This document shows, one piece after another, positions 36,684 through 46,129 of a DNA stretch of 64,000 nucleotides. Each line of letters opens with the position of its first letter. Within the stretch, counting starts at the first letter, position 1. The notes under the pieces are model-generated. The model saw only the letters and a program-made list of their open reading frames with translations. It ran no database searches and was not told the DNA's origin. A program made the translations under genes and the position numbers. Where the stretch lies: contig NZ_CAJHAZ010000001.1 in assembly GCF_904846525.1 (NCBI RefSeq), positions 1-64,000 of the forward strand. The letters are read 5' to 3'. This DNA is from Psychrobacter sp. 1044 (GTDB lineage: Bacteria; Pseudomonadota; Gammaproteobacteria; Pseudomonadales; Moraxellaceae).

Positions 36684-39161
36684 TTAGAACCATTCAACGG
36701 CACGATCATACCAAGTATCGGCACGACTTTCTGCATCATTACCATTTGACCCATCACTGTTTTCTTGGTTGTCGCTATCAACAGCTTCGCCATTTGGAAT
36801 CTCTAAACCTTCACTACGGCGCTGCTGGTTTTGTTCACGAGCACGATCTTGCTGATATAAGCCGACAGCGCAACTGCTGGCTTCTTCTGGTAAATATGCC
36901 GACAGGACAGGCAGATACCGTGCATCTGCACAGCGCTCATTAGACAGCTTGCCTGAGTTGTTTTCAAGCCACAACCATTCAATACCTTCAGGCTCTGGTA
37001 GTGCCACAGGCGTCAGCATCAAGCGATTCATATAGTCAACCCAAACTGGCAATGCGCCAGTACCGCCGCTTAAACCAATTGGCTTGTTATCATCACGGCC
37101 AACCCAAACCACACTGACATAGTTACCACTGTAACCTGCAAACCAAGCATCGCGGTAATCATTTGTGGTACCTGTTTTGCCAGCAAGATTTAGATTGCTA
37201 CCAAGTGATTGCACGCGTTTGGCAGTACCGTTTTTGACCACATCTTGTAAAGCATAGTTAATTAAGAAATTGGTTTCAGGCGGAATACTACGCTGAGTGT
37301 TGAGTCCAGTACGTTGTAAAATACGACCACGGTCATCAATGACGGTGCGAATACTATGAATAGGCGTACGGAAGCCGCCAGTTGCAAAGACTTGATAGAC
37401 ACCAAGCATGTCCATTGGGCTAAGATTAACAGAACCTAACAATGCTGACGGGTAGGGTGGTATTTTTTCTTTAATACCCATGCGCTGTAACTGCTTGGCA
37501 AAGGTATCGACCCCAAACTCCATACCTAAGCGTACCGCTGCTTGGTTATAAGACTTTGATAAAGCGGTGGTAAATGGCACATAACCATGGTCACGATTGT
37601 CATAGTTCTTGGGGTTCCATTTAGTACCATCGCTTAGATTCACGGTAATCGGTGAGTCATCGACTGAGCTTGCAAGATTATAGCGTCCACTTTCAAGTGC
37701 TGTCATATAAATAATAGGCTTCAATAACGAACCCACTTGGCGCTTGGCATCGACCGCACGGTTAAAGCCGGTAAATTCACTGCCACTGCCCACCACAGAG
37801 ACCAGCTCACCAGTCTCAGGATTGGCACTCACTAGAGCACCTTGCAAGTCTTTGGTTTTGCTACTATTACGACGCAGCTCACCCAATTTTCTATCAACTG
37901 CTTTGTCTGCGGCTAATTGTGCAATAGGGTCCAAAGTACTGATAATGATAAGACCTTCATTTTTGAGGTCATCAGAATAGTACACGGTATTCAGCTCGCG
38001 CTTGACGATATCCAAAAAGTCAGGGAATTGACTTTTGCCTTCGACAGGTTTGTCCACGACACCAAGTGGCTGCTTTAGCGCTTTCTCATAGTCTTCTTGA
38101 CTGAGTGAGCCAACGGCCAGCATGTTGCCCAGCACGACGTCACGGCGTGCTTTTGAATCGTTTGGATGGCGACGTGGGTTGTAGATACTCGGGCCTTTTG
38201 CCATACCGACTAGCAGGGCTTGCTGATCCAAGCGCAGCTCATTCAGTGGTTTATCAAAGTAAAACTGTGATGCCAAGCCAAAACCATTAATAGAGCGGTT
38301 GCCGTTTTGACCCAAATAAATCTCATTGAGGTACGTTTGTAGAATTTCATCTTTGCTATAATGTAGCTCGAGCAATACTGCCATTAACGCTTCGTTGGCT
38401 TTGCGCTTCAGCGTACGGTCTGAATTGAGATAGAAGTTTTTAATCAGTTGCTGAGTGATGGTCGAGCCGCCTTGTCTAGAGCCACCAGAGAAGTTGTTCA
38501 GTACGGCACGTGCAATGCCTCGTATAGAGACGCCTTTGTGCTCATAAAACGCACGGTCTTCCGTGGCTATTAACGCATCAATGAGTGGTTGTGGCACTTC
38601 ATCTAACGAGACGACCAAACGATCTTCATTACTGTCAGGATAAATACCACCGATACTCACCGGCTCTAAGCGAATGATGCCGCTTTTGGCAGGCAAAGTG
38701 CTTTGTACGGACTCAATCTTGTTACCAGTAATAGTCATTTTTATGACTTGCTCTTTATCCACATCGTTGGCGCTATAAGTAAAACCGCGAGTATGAATAA
38801 AGTAGGTATTACCTGATCTATGATAGGTTCCCGTGCGATCATAAGCTTTGTTGCTTTGATAGTTCAGCAACTCCAGCCATGTCTTCATCGTATCTTTGTC
38901 GACACTCGCGCCTTGATACAATTCAAGCGGCTGCGAATACACTTTAGCAGGGATATCCCAGCGCTTACCCTCAAACTTATGAGTAATGGTGCGATCAAGT
39001 TTGATTAAATATAGCGCCAAGAGCACCATGCCAGCAATAATGACAATTAAGATAAGACTACTAAATACCAACCCACGCTGCTGTGAAGGGAGCGTGTGGT
39101 TAACAGATTTAGAGGACTGTGTTAACTTGGTATTTGGTAACTTGGAATTGGATGTTTGCAC
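36684..39161 (-). CDS. mrcB: Penicillin-binding protein 1B (bifunctional)
   Basis: Polymerises and cross-links peptidoglycan. A short cytoplasmic tail is followed by a transmembrane helix (~31-53), a UB2H-like domain (~70-150) and the transglycosylase, whose catalytic Glu201 is in ATEDRAFYEHKG. The transpeptidase carries SLLK (Ser478, Lys481), SYN (537-539) and KTGT (662-665). 825 aa. The UB2H region assigns it to PBP1B rather than PBP1A. The start codon is GTG (39159-39161). Confidence 0.94.
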   Translation of the reverse strand: MQTSNSKLPNTKLTQSSKSVNHTLPSQQRGLVFSSLILIVIIAGMVLLALYLIKLDRTITHKFEGKRWDIPAKVYSQPLELYQGASVDKDTMKTWLELLNYQSNKAYDRTGTYHRSGNTYFIHTRGFTYSANDVDKEQVIKMTITGNKIESVQSTLPAKSGIIRLEPVSIGGIYPDSNEDRLVVSLDEVPQPLIDALIATEDRAFYEHKGVSIRGIARAVLNNFSGGSRQGGSTITQQLIKNFYLNSDRTLKRKANEALMAVLLELHYSKDEILQTYLNEIYLGQNGNRSINGFGLASQFYFDKPLNELRLDQQALLVGMAKGPSIYNPRRHPNDSKARRDVVLGNMLAVGSLSQEDYEKALKQPLGVVDKPVEGKSQFPDFLDIVKRELNTVYYSDDLKNEGLIIISTLDPIAQLAADKAVDRKLGELRRNSSKTKDLQGALVSANPETGELVSVVGSGSEFTGFNRAVDAKRQVGSLLKPIIYMTALESGRYNLASSVDDSPITVNLSDGTKWNPKNYDNRDHGYVPFTTALSKSYNQAAVRLGMEFGVDTFAKQLQRMGIKEKIPPYPSALLGSVNLSPMDMLGVYQVFATGGFRTPIHSIRTVIDDRGRILQRTGLNTQRSIPPETNFLINYALQDVVKNGTAKRVQSLGSNLNLAGKTGTTNDYRDAWFAGYSGNYVSVVWVGRDDNKPIGLSGGTGALPVWVDYMNRLMLTPVALPEPEGIEWLWLENNSGKLSNERCADARYLPVLSAYLPEEASSCAVGLYQQDRAREQNQQRRSEGLEIPNGEAVDSDNQENSDGSNGNDAESRADTWYDRAVEWF

Positions 39162-39630
39162 TGATGTCGCACCATTTTGGTATAAAAAACTGCCTCATAA
39201 TGACGCAAATTGACAAATTTTTCAATCTATCATCGTCAACGCAGGCATTCATTGATTTTAAGCTGTGCGTGGTTATGCTCTTCACAGCACTTGCTTATAG
39301 TATAATCTCTGTTAAAACACGGTCATTGCTAACAAAACATTAAAAGCTTTAGATTGGCAGTATCATTGTTATATAAGTGTCATATTAGCTTCATGTCACC
39401 ATGTCACATAGCCATGCACGATAGCAGTTTAGAGACGCACCAACGATGTGTTTTTTATGAATTAACCGCTACTGTTATTGTTTTGTTTTTTGTGAGCCGT
39501 GCTGAGAGTTATTTAAAATAGCTGTTTTAAATAGGTCTTCTGCATAGGCGTTAAGTCTCGTTAATGATAGTAAGTTTACTTAAAGCGAATAAGGTTCGAG
39601 CAAACCTGTCTAAAGGAAGTAAGCCCGATT
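39162..39630. other. Divergent spacer between mrcB and the copper ATPase gene
   Basis: 469 bases, AT-rich, no supported ORF. It should contain both divergent promoters. TATAAT at 39301-39306 (+) has no good -35. A pair TTGCGT / TATACC with an 18-bp spacer, reading toward mrcB, is possible at about 39180-39210. No clear Fnr/Anr box was seen. Confidence 0.35.
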
Positions 39631-42411
39631 ATGTCCAATGTCCCATCATCAATGGCATCGACCACCAGCCAGCATTATGAAGATAACTCTATCATCGAAG
39701 GTTTAGTACTGCCACTCGCAGGTCACTGTTTCCATTGCGGTGATCCTGTACCGCAGCCGCCGTTCCATGCCAAGATATTGGGTAAGCCGCGTGAGATGTG
39801 CTGTATGGGCTGTCAGTTAGCCTCTCAAAGCATCGTAGAGGCAGGGCTTGAGCAGTATTATCTGGACCGCTCAGAGATTAATCGCACGGCAAGTCTACCA
39901 ACGCAGTTGACTCGCCTTGAGGCGTATGACCATGACGAGATCAAATCACAATTCGTCTATGCTCAAGACGGACTGTCGGTTGCAGAGCTGTCCGTCAATA
40001 ACCTACGCTGCGCGGCATGTACTTGGCTAATTGAGTCGCGTCTCGATGAGTTAGATGGCATCAGTAAATGTCAGGTGAATTTGACCAATCAGCGTATGCG
40101 AGTGATATGGAACGAGGATAAGCTGCCGATTAGCCGTATTCTTGCCACCATTAATGAAATAGGCTACGAGGCCAAGCCTTATCGTCAAGATACGCATGAG
40201 GCGATGCTGGCGCGTCATAACAACCAAATGCTCATAAGATTGGGCATTGCCGCGTTGGGCTCGATGCAAGCGATGATGTATGCCGTTGCCATCTATTTTG
40301 GTGAATACAGCGATATGCTAATATTTCAGCGCGATTTTTTGCGCTGGGTATCTTTATTTGTCAGTACGCCCGTTTTTTTCTATGCGGGTGTCCCGTTCTT
40401 TACCTCAGCGTGGTCGGCAATTCGTGCCCGTCAAGTTAATATGGATGTGCCCGTCAGTATCGCGCTGATTGTGACTTTTTTCGCGAGCCTATATGCCACC
40501 ATCACTGGGCAAGGGGAAACCTATTACGATTCGGTCAGCATGTTTATTTTCTTTTTACTGGCAGGGCGTTACATTGAACATAATGCCCGCCTAAAAGCCG
40601 CCACCATGGCCAATGACTTGGTCGTGGTTGAGCCAGTACTGGTACAAAAAATTGCGGAAGATAAAGAAGCCGCCGAGCTTATATTACAGCAGTTAAAGAA
40701 AAATGAGCTCGAGAAAACAGCTGTAAATGAAGACGTGAGTAATCAAGTCAGTAATTTGGATACAAATGAGGCGAGCACATCAGCCAATCCAACGCCTAAT
40801 TTTATGCAAAGCATGGATGCCAATGTTCATCAGCTCACATCAAAAATTGCACAAGACTGGCAACGTGCACGTACTAAACAATCAGCCATATCAACAACAG
40901 CAGATGAGGCAAAAGAAAAACAAATGGTCACCGCCCATAGTTTGCAAGTGGGTGATATCATTTTAGTTGAAGCTGGCTCTGAAATCATTAGCGATGGTAT
41001 TTTGCTGAGTCAGACCGCTACCGTGTCGCAAAGCCTGTTGACGGGTGAGGGCGACTTGATTATCAAGAGCCAAGGTGACTATATCGTCGGCGGTGCACAA
41101 AACGATAGCCAACCGTTTGAGATGCTGGTCACAGCATTGCCAGCAGACAGCCAAATTGGCTTGATTGATCGGCTGATGAACCGTGCCATGAGTGAAAAGC
41201 CCAAACTGGCACAGCAAGCCGATAAGCTGGCACGATGGTTTGTTGCGCGTATTTTGGTGTTGTCTGTCTTGGTATTCATTGGCTGGTATATCGTTGACCC
41301 AAGCCAAGCGATTTGGGCTACGGTCGCGGTATTGGTCGCGACTTGCCCTTGTGCGCTGTCTTTAGCGACGCCGATTGCGCTGACGGTCGCGACCAATAGA
41401 CTGGCAAGCTATGGCTTTTTGACGACGCGTGGACATACGCTACAAACGCTCGCTGAAATCACTCATGTCGCCTTTGATAAAACAGGTACTCTCACTTATG
41501 GTAAGCCTAATTTATTAAATATTGAGCTGCTTAAAGACAATGATATTGCAACGGCTACAGATGAGCAAAAAGATACGCTATTAGCAATCGCTGCGGCTCT
41601 AGAAGTAGGAAGCCGTCATCCGATTGCTCATGCACTATTGACTGCTGCCTATCAGTTGCATTTGCCATCGACGCAGGCCTTACAGCATTATCCAGCAGGC
41701 GGTGTCGAGGCAATGATTGATGGCGTATTATATCGAATTGGTCATGTGGATTTTGCGTTGAATGATGCCAATAATGATATGGTCATTGATTTAGTAGCAC
41801 AACGCGCTAGCTCAGCGGTGGTTTTATCTTGTCAACAAAATGACTCGGTCACTTGGCAAGCGCTGGCATGCTTCTATTTCAATGATAAGGTGCGTGATAG
41901 TGCCAAAGCCATGCTTGATAAGCTTAAAGAGTTGGGTATTGAGACAGTTATGTTGACTGGTGACCCAAGCCCGCAAGCGCTGGTGTTGGCTGAAAGTTTA
42001 GGGATGCATTCTGCTTACAATGGTCTGTCGCCAACGGACAAGGTCACTCACATTCAAAAGCTACAGGCGGAAGGTGGCGTAGTGTTGATGGTGGGAGACG
42101 GTATCAATGATGCGCCAGTGCTAGCAGCAGCAGATGTCTCAACTTCTATTGCGGGGGCGGCAGATTTGGCACAAGTATCGAGTGACAGTATTATATTAAA
42201 TGGTCAAATCGACGCTATCACTGCTGCCAAACGTATCTCTGATAAAACGGAACGTATTATCAAGCAAAACTTCCGCTGGGCACTCATTTATAATGGCAGT
42301 GTGCTAATACCAGCAGCGTTAGGCTATGTGCCACCTTGGTTAGCTGCTATTGGTATGTCATTAAGCTCATTGTTTGTGGTCTTAAATGCGCTGCGCTTAA
42401 AACGCGCTTGA
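39631..42411 (+). CDS. Copper-translocating P1B-type ATPase, CcoI/FixI-like
   Basis: Predicted copper exporter of the type that supplies Cu for cbb3 oxidase assembly. The N-terminal cysteine-rich domain (HCFHCGDPVP...CCMGCQ) is typical of CcoI/FixI/CtpA. It is followed by a heavy-metal-binding domain with Cys127-x-x-Cys130 (RCAACTW). The CPC metal site is at 572-574, the phosphorylation site DKTGT at 616-620, the HP motif in SRHPIAHA and GDGINDAP near the end. The actuator loop reads TGEGD. A ~90-aa polar insert (~340-430) lies before the actuator domain, and length is 926 aa. No cco structural genes or ccoS are adjacent. Confidence 0.9.
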   Translation: MSNVPSSMASTTSQHYEDNSIIEGLVLPLAGHCFHCGDPVPQPPFHAKILGKPREMCCMGCQLASQSIVEAGLEQYYLDRSEINRTASLPTQLTRLEAYDHDEIKSQFVYAQDGLSVAELSVNNLRCAACTWLIESRLDELDGISKCQVNLTNQRMRVIWNEDKLPISRILATINEIGYEAKPYRQDTHEAMLARHNNQMLIRLGIAALGSMQAMMYAVAIYFGEYSDMLIFQRDFLRWVSLFVSTPVFFYAGVPFFTSAWSAIRARQVNMDVPVSIALIVTFFASLYATITGQGETYYDSVSMFIFFLLAGRYIEHNARLKAATMANDLVVVEPVLVQKIAEDKEAAELILQQLKKNELEKTAVNEDVSNQVSNLDTNEASTSANPTPNFMQSMDANVHQLTSKIAQDWQRARTKQSAISTTADEAKEKQMVTAHSLQVGDIILVEAGSEIISDGILLSQTATVSQSLLTGEGDLIIKSQGDYIVGGAQNDSQPFEMLVTALPADSQIGLIDRLMNRAMSEKPKLAQQADKLARWFVARILVLSVLVFIGWYIVDPSQAIWATVAVLVATCPCALSLATPIALTVATNRLASYGFLTTRGHTLQTLAEITHVAFDKTGTLTYGKPNLLNIELLKDNDIATATDEQKDTLLAIAAALEVGSRHPIAHALLTAAYQLHLPSTQALQHYPAGGVEAMIDGVLYRIGHVDFALNDANNDMVIDLVAQRASSAVVLSCQQNDSVTWQALACFYFNDKVRDSAKAMLDKLKELGIETVMLTGDPSPQALVLAESLGMHSAYNGLSPTDKVTHIQKLQAEGGVVLMVGDGINDAPVLAAADVSTSIAGAADLAQVSSDSIILNGQIDAITAAKRISDKTERIIKQNFRWALIYNGSVLIPAALGYVPPWLAAIGMSLSSLFVVLNALRLKRA

Positions 42412-42541
42412 TACCCATTCAAAAAAACGATTAGCTGCGTCAAACTTAATTAGCCTACTAATGTAGTACTGAGACTCATCTTCCTTGCTGCTCACATTTT
42501 TCCAGATAGTATGTCTATCATAAATATTTAACTTTACCCAT

Positions 42542-42587
42542 AAAAAAACCGCCTTAGCTATTCATATAGTTAAAGGCGGTTTTTTTA
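42542..42587. terminator. Bidirectional terminator after the copper ATPase gene
   Basis: AAAAAAACCGCCTT / AAAGGCGGTTTTTTT with a partly paired interior (AGCTAT / ATAGTT). It serves the + gene and the convergent BI-1 gene. Confidence 0.88.
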
Positions 42588-42615
42588 CCAAACTACAAGT
42601 AGATTTAGAGAGCAG

Positions 42616-43338
42616 TTAGTCTTGTAGGTAGCTAAGCAAACGCATAAATTCAATGTACATCCATACGAGCGTGGCAAGAATACCAATACTAAATAACCAT
42701 TCGTAATCTTCTGATACGCCCATTGCCACACCGCGATCGATATTATCAAAGTCTAGTAAAAGCGTAAAAGAGGCGATGATAATCACAAATAAGCTAAAGC
42801 CGATAGCGATAGCGCCACCTTCAAATAAGAACGGTAAGCTTGAGCCAAACGCTAAAGAAAGTACCCATTGCGCCACATAAACCAGCATAATTGCAATCAA
42901 TGCTGAAGTCACAATTGAGCGGAACTTTTCAGTCACTTTGACCAGACCTGAGCGATATAGCCCTAGCATAACGGCTGCCGTCACAAAAGTGGCACACATA
43001 GCGGTCACTGGTACACTCGGATACATCCGCATAAAGAACAGCGAGATGCCACCTAAAAATATGCCTTCTAACAGTGCATAAGGCACCGCAAAGGTTTTGG
43101 CCTTATGTGGTTTAAAAGTGATAAAAAGCGCGAGACCAAAAGCGGCAAACATACTGCCGAAGGCAGCCATCGTAATAAAGCCTTGCGACAAACCTGCCAT
43201 AAGGGCATAAAAGAAAAAGCCCACACCAGTGATCGCAGATAATCCAAGTAATAGACTGGTCTTTTGAATCACGCCCTTGACCGTCATTGGCTTACCGCCG
43301 ATCGCAAGTTCTGCGCGACTGACAATAGGATTGGCCAT
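42616..43338 (-). CDS. Bax inhibitor-1 / YccA family membrane protein
   Basis: 240 aa with seven hydrophobic segments. The conserved end of the family is visible as FDNIDRGVAMGVSEDYEWLFSIGILATLVWMYIEFMRLLSYL, containing the acidic residues implicated in ion leak in BI-1 homologues. Bacterial members include YccA, which modulates FtsH, and YetJ, a pH-dependent calcium leak. Which role applies here cannot be told. It is monocistronic. Confidence 0.9.
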   Translation of the reverse strand: MANPIVSRAELAIGGKPMTVKGVIQKTSLLLGLSAITGVGFFFYALMAGLSQGFITMAAFGSMFAAFGLALFITFKPHKAKTFAVPYALLEGIFLGGISLFFMRMYPSVPVTAMCATFVTAAVMLGLYRSGLVKVTEKFRSIVTSALIAIMLVYVAQWVLSLAFGSSLPFLFEGGAIAIGFSLFVIIIASFTLLLDFDNIDRGVAMGVSEDYEWLFSIGILATLVWMYIEFMRLLSYLQD

Positions 43339-43623
43339 AAAGTTGTCCTTAATAAAATATAAATAATAGTGATGCTAGCTACTTTAGCAAAACCGCCATT
43401 ATTGTCAACTGTGTTTACGTGACAGCCATCAAGGCTTCACGACCTTATAGAGCTATATATTAGTTGATGTATTTTGGCGTATTGCCTAGCTAAACAAACA
43501 CGTTTAAGAGTAACGTGCGATGGCTTTTATATGGGGTTGATTACGACAGTTAACAACGATAATTTATAAACATGCTAGTCTAAACGCTCGTTTATCGCTA
43601 TCATTGGCGAGTACTTTACCGTT

Positions 43624-44643
43624 ATGCCGAGTCGTTTTATGGAAAACTCAGCGCAATCCGCAAGATTGCCGCACTTACATGAATCAGAGCTGTTCCACGC
43701 TATCAAAAACCCTGCTTTTAGGCGTATTGGGCTTATGGGCCGCGCTGGTAAACGCAGTGTCACTCAAAGCTTGGTGCAAATTGCCCAGACTATCAATGAG
43801 ATGAATCTCACATTGATTATGGATGTGCAGACGGCGAACTTGCCTACTTTGAACCTTACTGAGATCGAAAAAGTCAAAATCGTTAAGCGTAGTCTAATCG
43901 GCGAGATTTGCGATTTGGTCATCGTTGTTGGCGGTGATGGCTCGATATTGCACGCGGCTGAAGCGTTGGCACGCTACCGTGTGCCTGTACTTGGCGTCAA
44001 CCGTGGTCGGCTTGGTTTTTTGGCGGATGTAAAACCTGATGAAGCGGCGTTTAAATTGCGCCAAGTATTGATGGGTGATTATCAGTTGGATCATCGTTTT
44101 CTATTGACGATGGAGATACGAGAAGGGCGCACTATCCTTCATGAAGATATGGCGCTCAATGATATCGTATTGCATGCGGGAAAATCGGTTCATATGATTG
44201 ATTTTCAGATGAAAATCGATGGTCAAGATGTCTACCGTCAGCATAGTGATGGTTTGATTGCAGCAACGCCTACCGGTTCAACGGCCTATGCACTCTCTGG
44301 CGGCGGCCCCATCATCCATCCTAGTATGGATGCTATCTGTTTGGTGCCCATGCATCCCCATACGCTGTCTAGCAGACCGATTGTGGTGAGCGGTAATAGC
44401 GAAGTTTGCATTCGCATTCACGAAGACAATCGCACTCAGCCGATGGTCAGTGCCGACGGCAAGCCAAGCGTGCCACTTGAGCAAGAGCAACGGCTCTATA
44501 TTCGTAAGCATCCAGATAAGCTTACTTTATTGCACCCGCCAGGGTTTGATTTTTATGAAGCTTGTCGCACCAAATTGCACTGGAACGTCCATGCTGAGGA
44601 ATTCAGTCTTGACGTGGATGATGATATTATGGACGATGAATAA
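43624..44643 (+). CDS. nadK: NAD kinase
   Basis: Makes NADP from NAD. The catalytic/nucleotide motif VVGGDGSILHAA and VNRGRLGFLAD are intact. TPTGSTAYALSGGGPI is the conserved NAD-site segment. 339 aa against ~292-300 typical. The N-terminus is extended by ~25 residues; a second ATG at 43639 is also possible. A DUF1315 gene follows 53 nt downstream. Confidence 0.95.
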   Translation: MPSRFMENSAQSARLPHLHESELFHAIKNPAFRRIGLMGRAGKRSVTQSLVQIAQTINEMNLTLIMDVQTANLPTLNLTEIEKVKIVKRSLIGEICDLVIVVGGDGSILHAAEALARYRVPVLGVNRGRLGFLADVKPDEAAFKLRQVLMGDYQLDHRFLLTMEIREGRTILHEDMALNDIVLHAGKSVHMIDFQMKIDGQDVYRQHSDGLIAATPTGSTAYALSGGGPIIHPSMDAICLVPMHPHTLSSRPIVVSGNSEVCIRIHEDNRTQPMVSADGKPSVPLEQEQRLYIRKHPDKLTLLHPPGFDFYEACRTKLHWNVHAEEFSLDVDDDIMDDE

Positions 44644-44696
44644 GTGTCTCTTTTATATAAAAACGTTATAAAAAATAGTGTTGGAGAGTAGATAGG

Positions 44697-45008
44697 ATGG
44701 ACAAGCAAACGATATTAGCAAGTTTAACGCCAGAAGTGGTGGATAAGTTCCGCATGGCGATTGAGTTGGGTAAGTGGCCTGATGGTCGTAAGCTGACCGC
44801 TGAGCAGCGCGAGACCTGTATGCAAGCGGTGATGGTGTGGGAGCACGAGCATCTACCACCTGCTGAGCGCACAGGCTATATTCATAAGCCAGTCAAAGAC
44901 GATGGCTCTATTGTCGGGGCAGAATGTGATGTCGAGCACGAGCATCATTATCCAAACATGCCTAATCCGAAAGGCGCAGTCCAACCCGTCAAGTTTCGTG
45001 ATAAATAG
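44697..45008 (+). CDS. DUF1315 (YeaC-like) protein
   Basis: A 103-aa cytoplasmic protein with VDKFRMAIELGKWPDGRKLTAEQRETCMQAVMVWEHEHLPPAERTGYI-type sequence, characteristic of the DUF1315 family. It has a His/Glu-rich C-terminal part (DVEHEHHY). TTGGAGAG precedes the ATG. Function unknown. Probably co-transcribed with nadK. Confidence 0.85.
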   Translation: MDKQTILASLTPEVVDKFRMAIELGKWPDGRKLTAEQRETCMQAVMVWEHEHLPPAERTGYIHKPVKDDGSIVGAECDVEHEHHYPNMPNPKGAVQPVKFRDK

Positions 45009-45045
45009 GCTGGTGGCTAAGTTTTATGATAAAAAATGAAGCACA

Positions 45046-45079
45046 TAAAAAAGGCCACGCTAATCAGCGTGGCCTTTTC
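45046..45079. terminator. Bidirectional terminator
   Basis: Perfect stem AAGGCCACGC / GCGTGGCCTT with loop TAATCA; T/U runs on both sides. It ends the DUF1315 gene (+) and the HopJ-family gene (-). Confidence 0.92.
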
Positions 45080-45094
45080 TTATTTAATAACTTT

Positions 45095-45469
45095 TTAAAG
45101 CGCCGTCGTATCAACACTAGGGCGAACCGTTAATGGGTTTTTTTGCATCAAAAACCCTTGCCAGCCCCAATGTAAAAAATTGCGGATATTGGCATGGTCA
45201 GTACCGTTAGGAGTTGCTTGAACTTTGGCATAATGCTCGCCAAACAGTTTTAGCGTATCCAATTGATTTAGACCATGGTGCTTGGCAAAGCCAAAAATTT
45301 TCGCACTACCTTCATTTTCACCAGCTGCATTGTGTACCATACCGTTCACAAACGGGGCAGGTGCGTAGCGATAAAAATCATCAATAAAACTGATGACATC
45401 ATTGAATCCAATGGCTTTTTTATCCAAACCATTAAGTAGAGCCGATACGTCTGATTGGCGGATACTCAT
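45095..45469 (-). CDS. HopJ-family protein
   Basis: 124 aa. It contains IDDFYRYAPAPFVNGMVHNAAGENEGSAKIFGFAKHHGL, a close fit to the HopJ family (PF08888). The family name comes from a Pseudomonas syringae screen, but it is widespread in non-pathogens. There is no type III secretion gene nearby, so an effector role should not be assumed. It lies 45 nt downstream of csrA on the same strand. Confidence 0.85.
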   Translation of the reverse strand: MSIRQSDVSALLNGLDKKAIGFNDVISFIDDFYRYAPAPFVNGMVHNAAGENEGSAKIFGFAKHHGLNQLDTLKLFGEHYAKVQATPNGTDHANIRNFLHWGWQGFLMQKNPLTVRPSVDTTAL

Positions 45470-45514
45470 AAATAAATGACCTCAGAGCAGATTAAAAAAG
45501 TGAAAGTATGTAAC

Positions 45515-45760
45515 TTAGCGATTGAAATAGTCTTCGTCATCAAATGAAGGCGCAAAATTGCCTTGCTCAAGATGTTGCATTTGCGACTGTACAGAACGCT
45601 CATGCTGAATACGTTGGTAAATCTCTTCGCGGTGTACGGCAATATCTTTCGGTGCATTTACACCGATACGTACTTGATTGCCTTTGACACCTAGGACAGT
45701 CACACTGACCTCATCACCAATCATTAGCGTTTCGCCCACGCGGCGTGTCAAAATTAACAT
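45515..45760 (-). CDS. csrA: Carbon storage regulator CsrA
   Basis: RNA-binding dimer that controls translation and stability of mRNAs with GGA motifs. The N-terminal [16 protein letters not shown] and [22 protein letters not shown] are intact, including the RNA-contact Arg44-region residues. 81 aa rather than ~61: the C-terminal ~25 residues ([11 protein letters not shown]...DDEDYFNR) form an acidic extension. Similar tails occur in other Moraxellaceae CsrA. AAGGAG precedes the ATG. Confidence 0.95.
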   Translation of the reverse strand: MLILTRRVGETLMIGDEVSVTVLGVKGNQVRIGVNAPKDIAVHREEIYQRIQHERSVQSQMQHLEQGNFAPSFDDEDYFNR

Positions 45761-45932
45761 GCGTCACACTCCTTATGTCGCATCAACAAATTATTACTCA
45801 TCAGATTACTTCTCAATTGCAGGACATTACCGCAGCCCTAGAAAGACAATGTATCAATGAAAATCACAATGCTTACTGTTGTGCCAATAGCGGTAATGAT
45901 AGGTAGATTCATTTAGCCCAAATGAAAGCCCC

Positions 45933-45961
45933 ATTATAGGGGGCATAACAGAGACTGTCAC
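45933..45961 (-). promoter_or_regulatory. csrA promoter
   Basis: On the - strand: GTGACA, 17-bp spacer, perfect TATAAT. The resulting csrA leader would be ~165 nt. Confidence 0.75.
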
Positions 45962-46002
45962 GGGTTTTCACAAAACTATTGGGTAAATAGTTACCCTAGC
46001 AA

Positions 46003-46041
46003 TAATAAAAAATAAAAATAGGATCTAAAAAGACCCTATTT
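46003..46041 (-). terminator. Terminator of lysC
   Basis: On the - strand: AAATAGGGTCT-TTTT-AGATCCTATTT (one G-T pair), followed by a T-rich tract. A second small inverted repeat, GGGTAA-ATAG-TTACCC (45981-45996), lies just beyond it. Confidence 0.85.
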
Positions 46042-46129
46042 AATTCAATACATTGTTGAAAGTAAGTGATACTGACTTAATGCATAACTGTTGATGCTAA
46101 ATCGATTATTTTAAGCGTTTTAAAATAAG

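Noticed and set aside
45095..45469. Type III secretion effector (HopJ)
   Set aside because: The family name is historical. There is no secretion apparatus or chaperone nearby, and the gene sits in a housekeeping csrA context.
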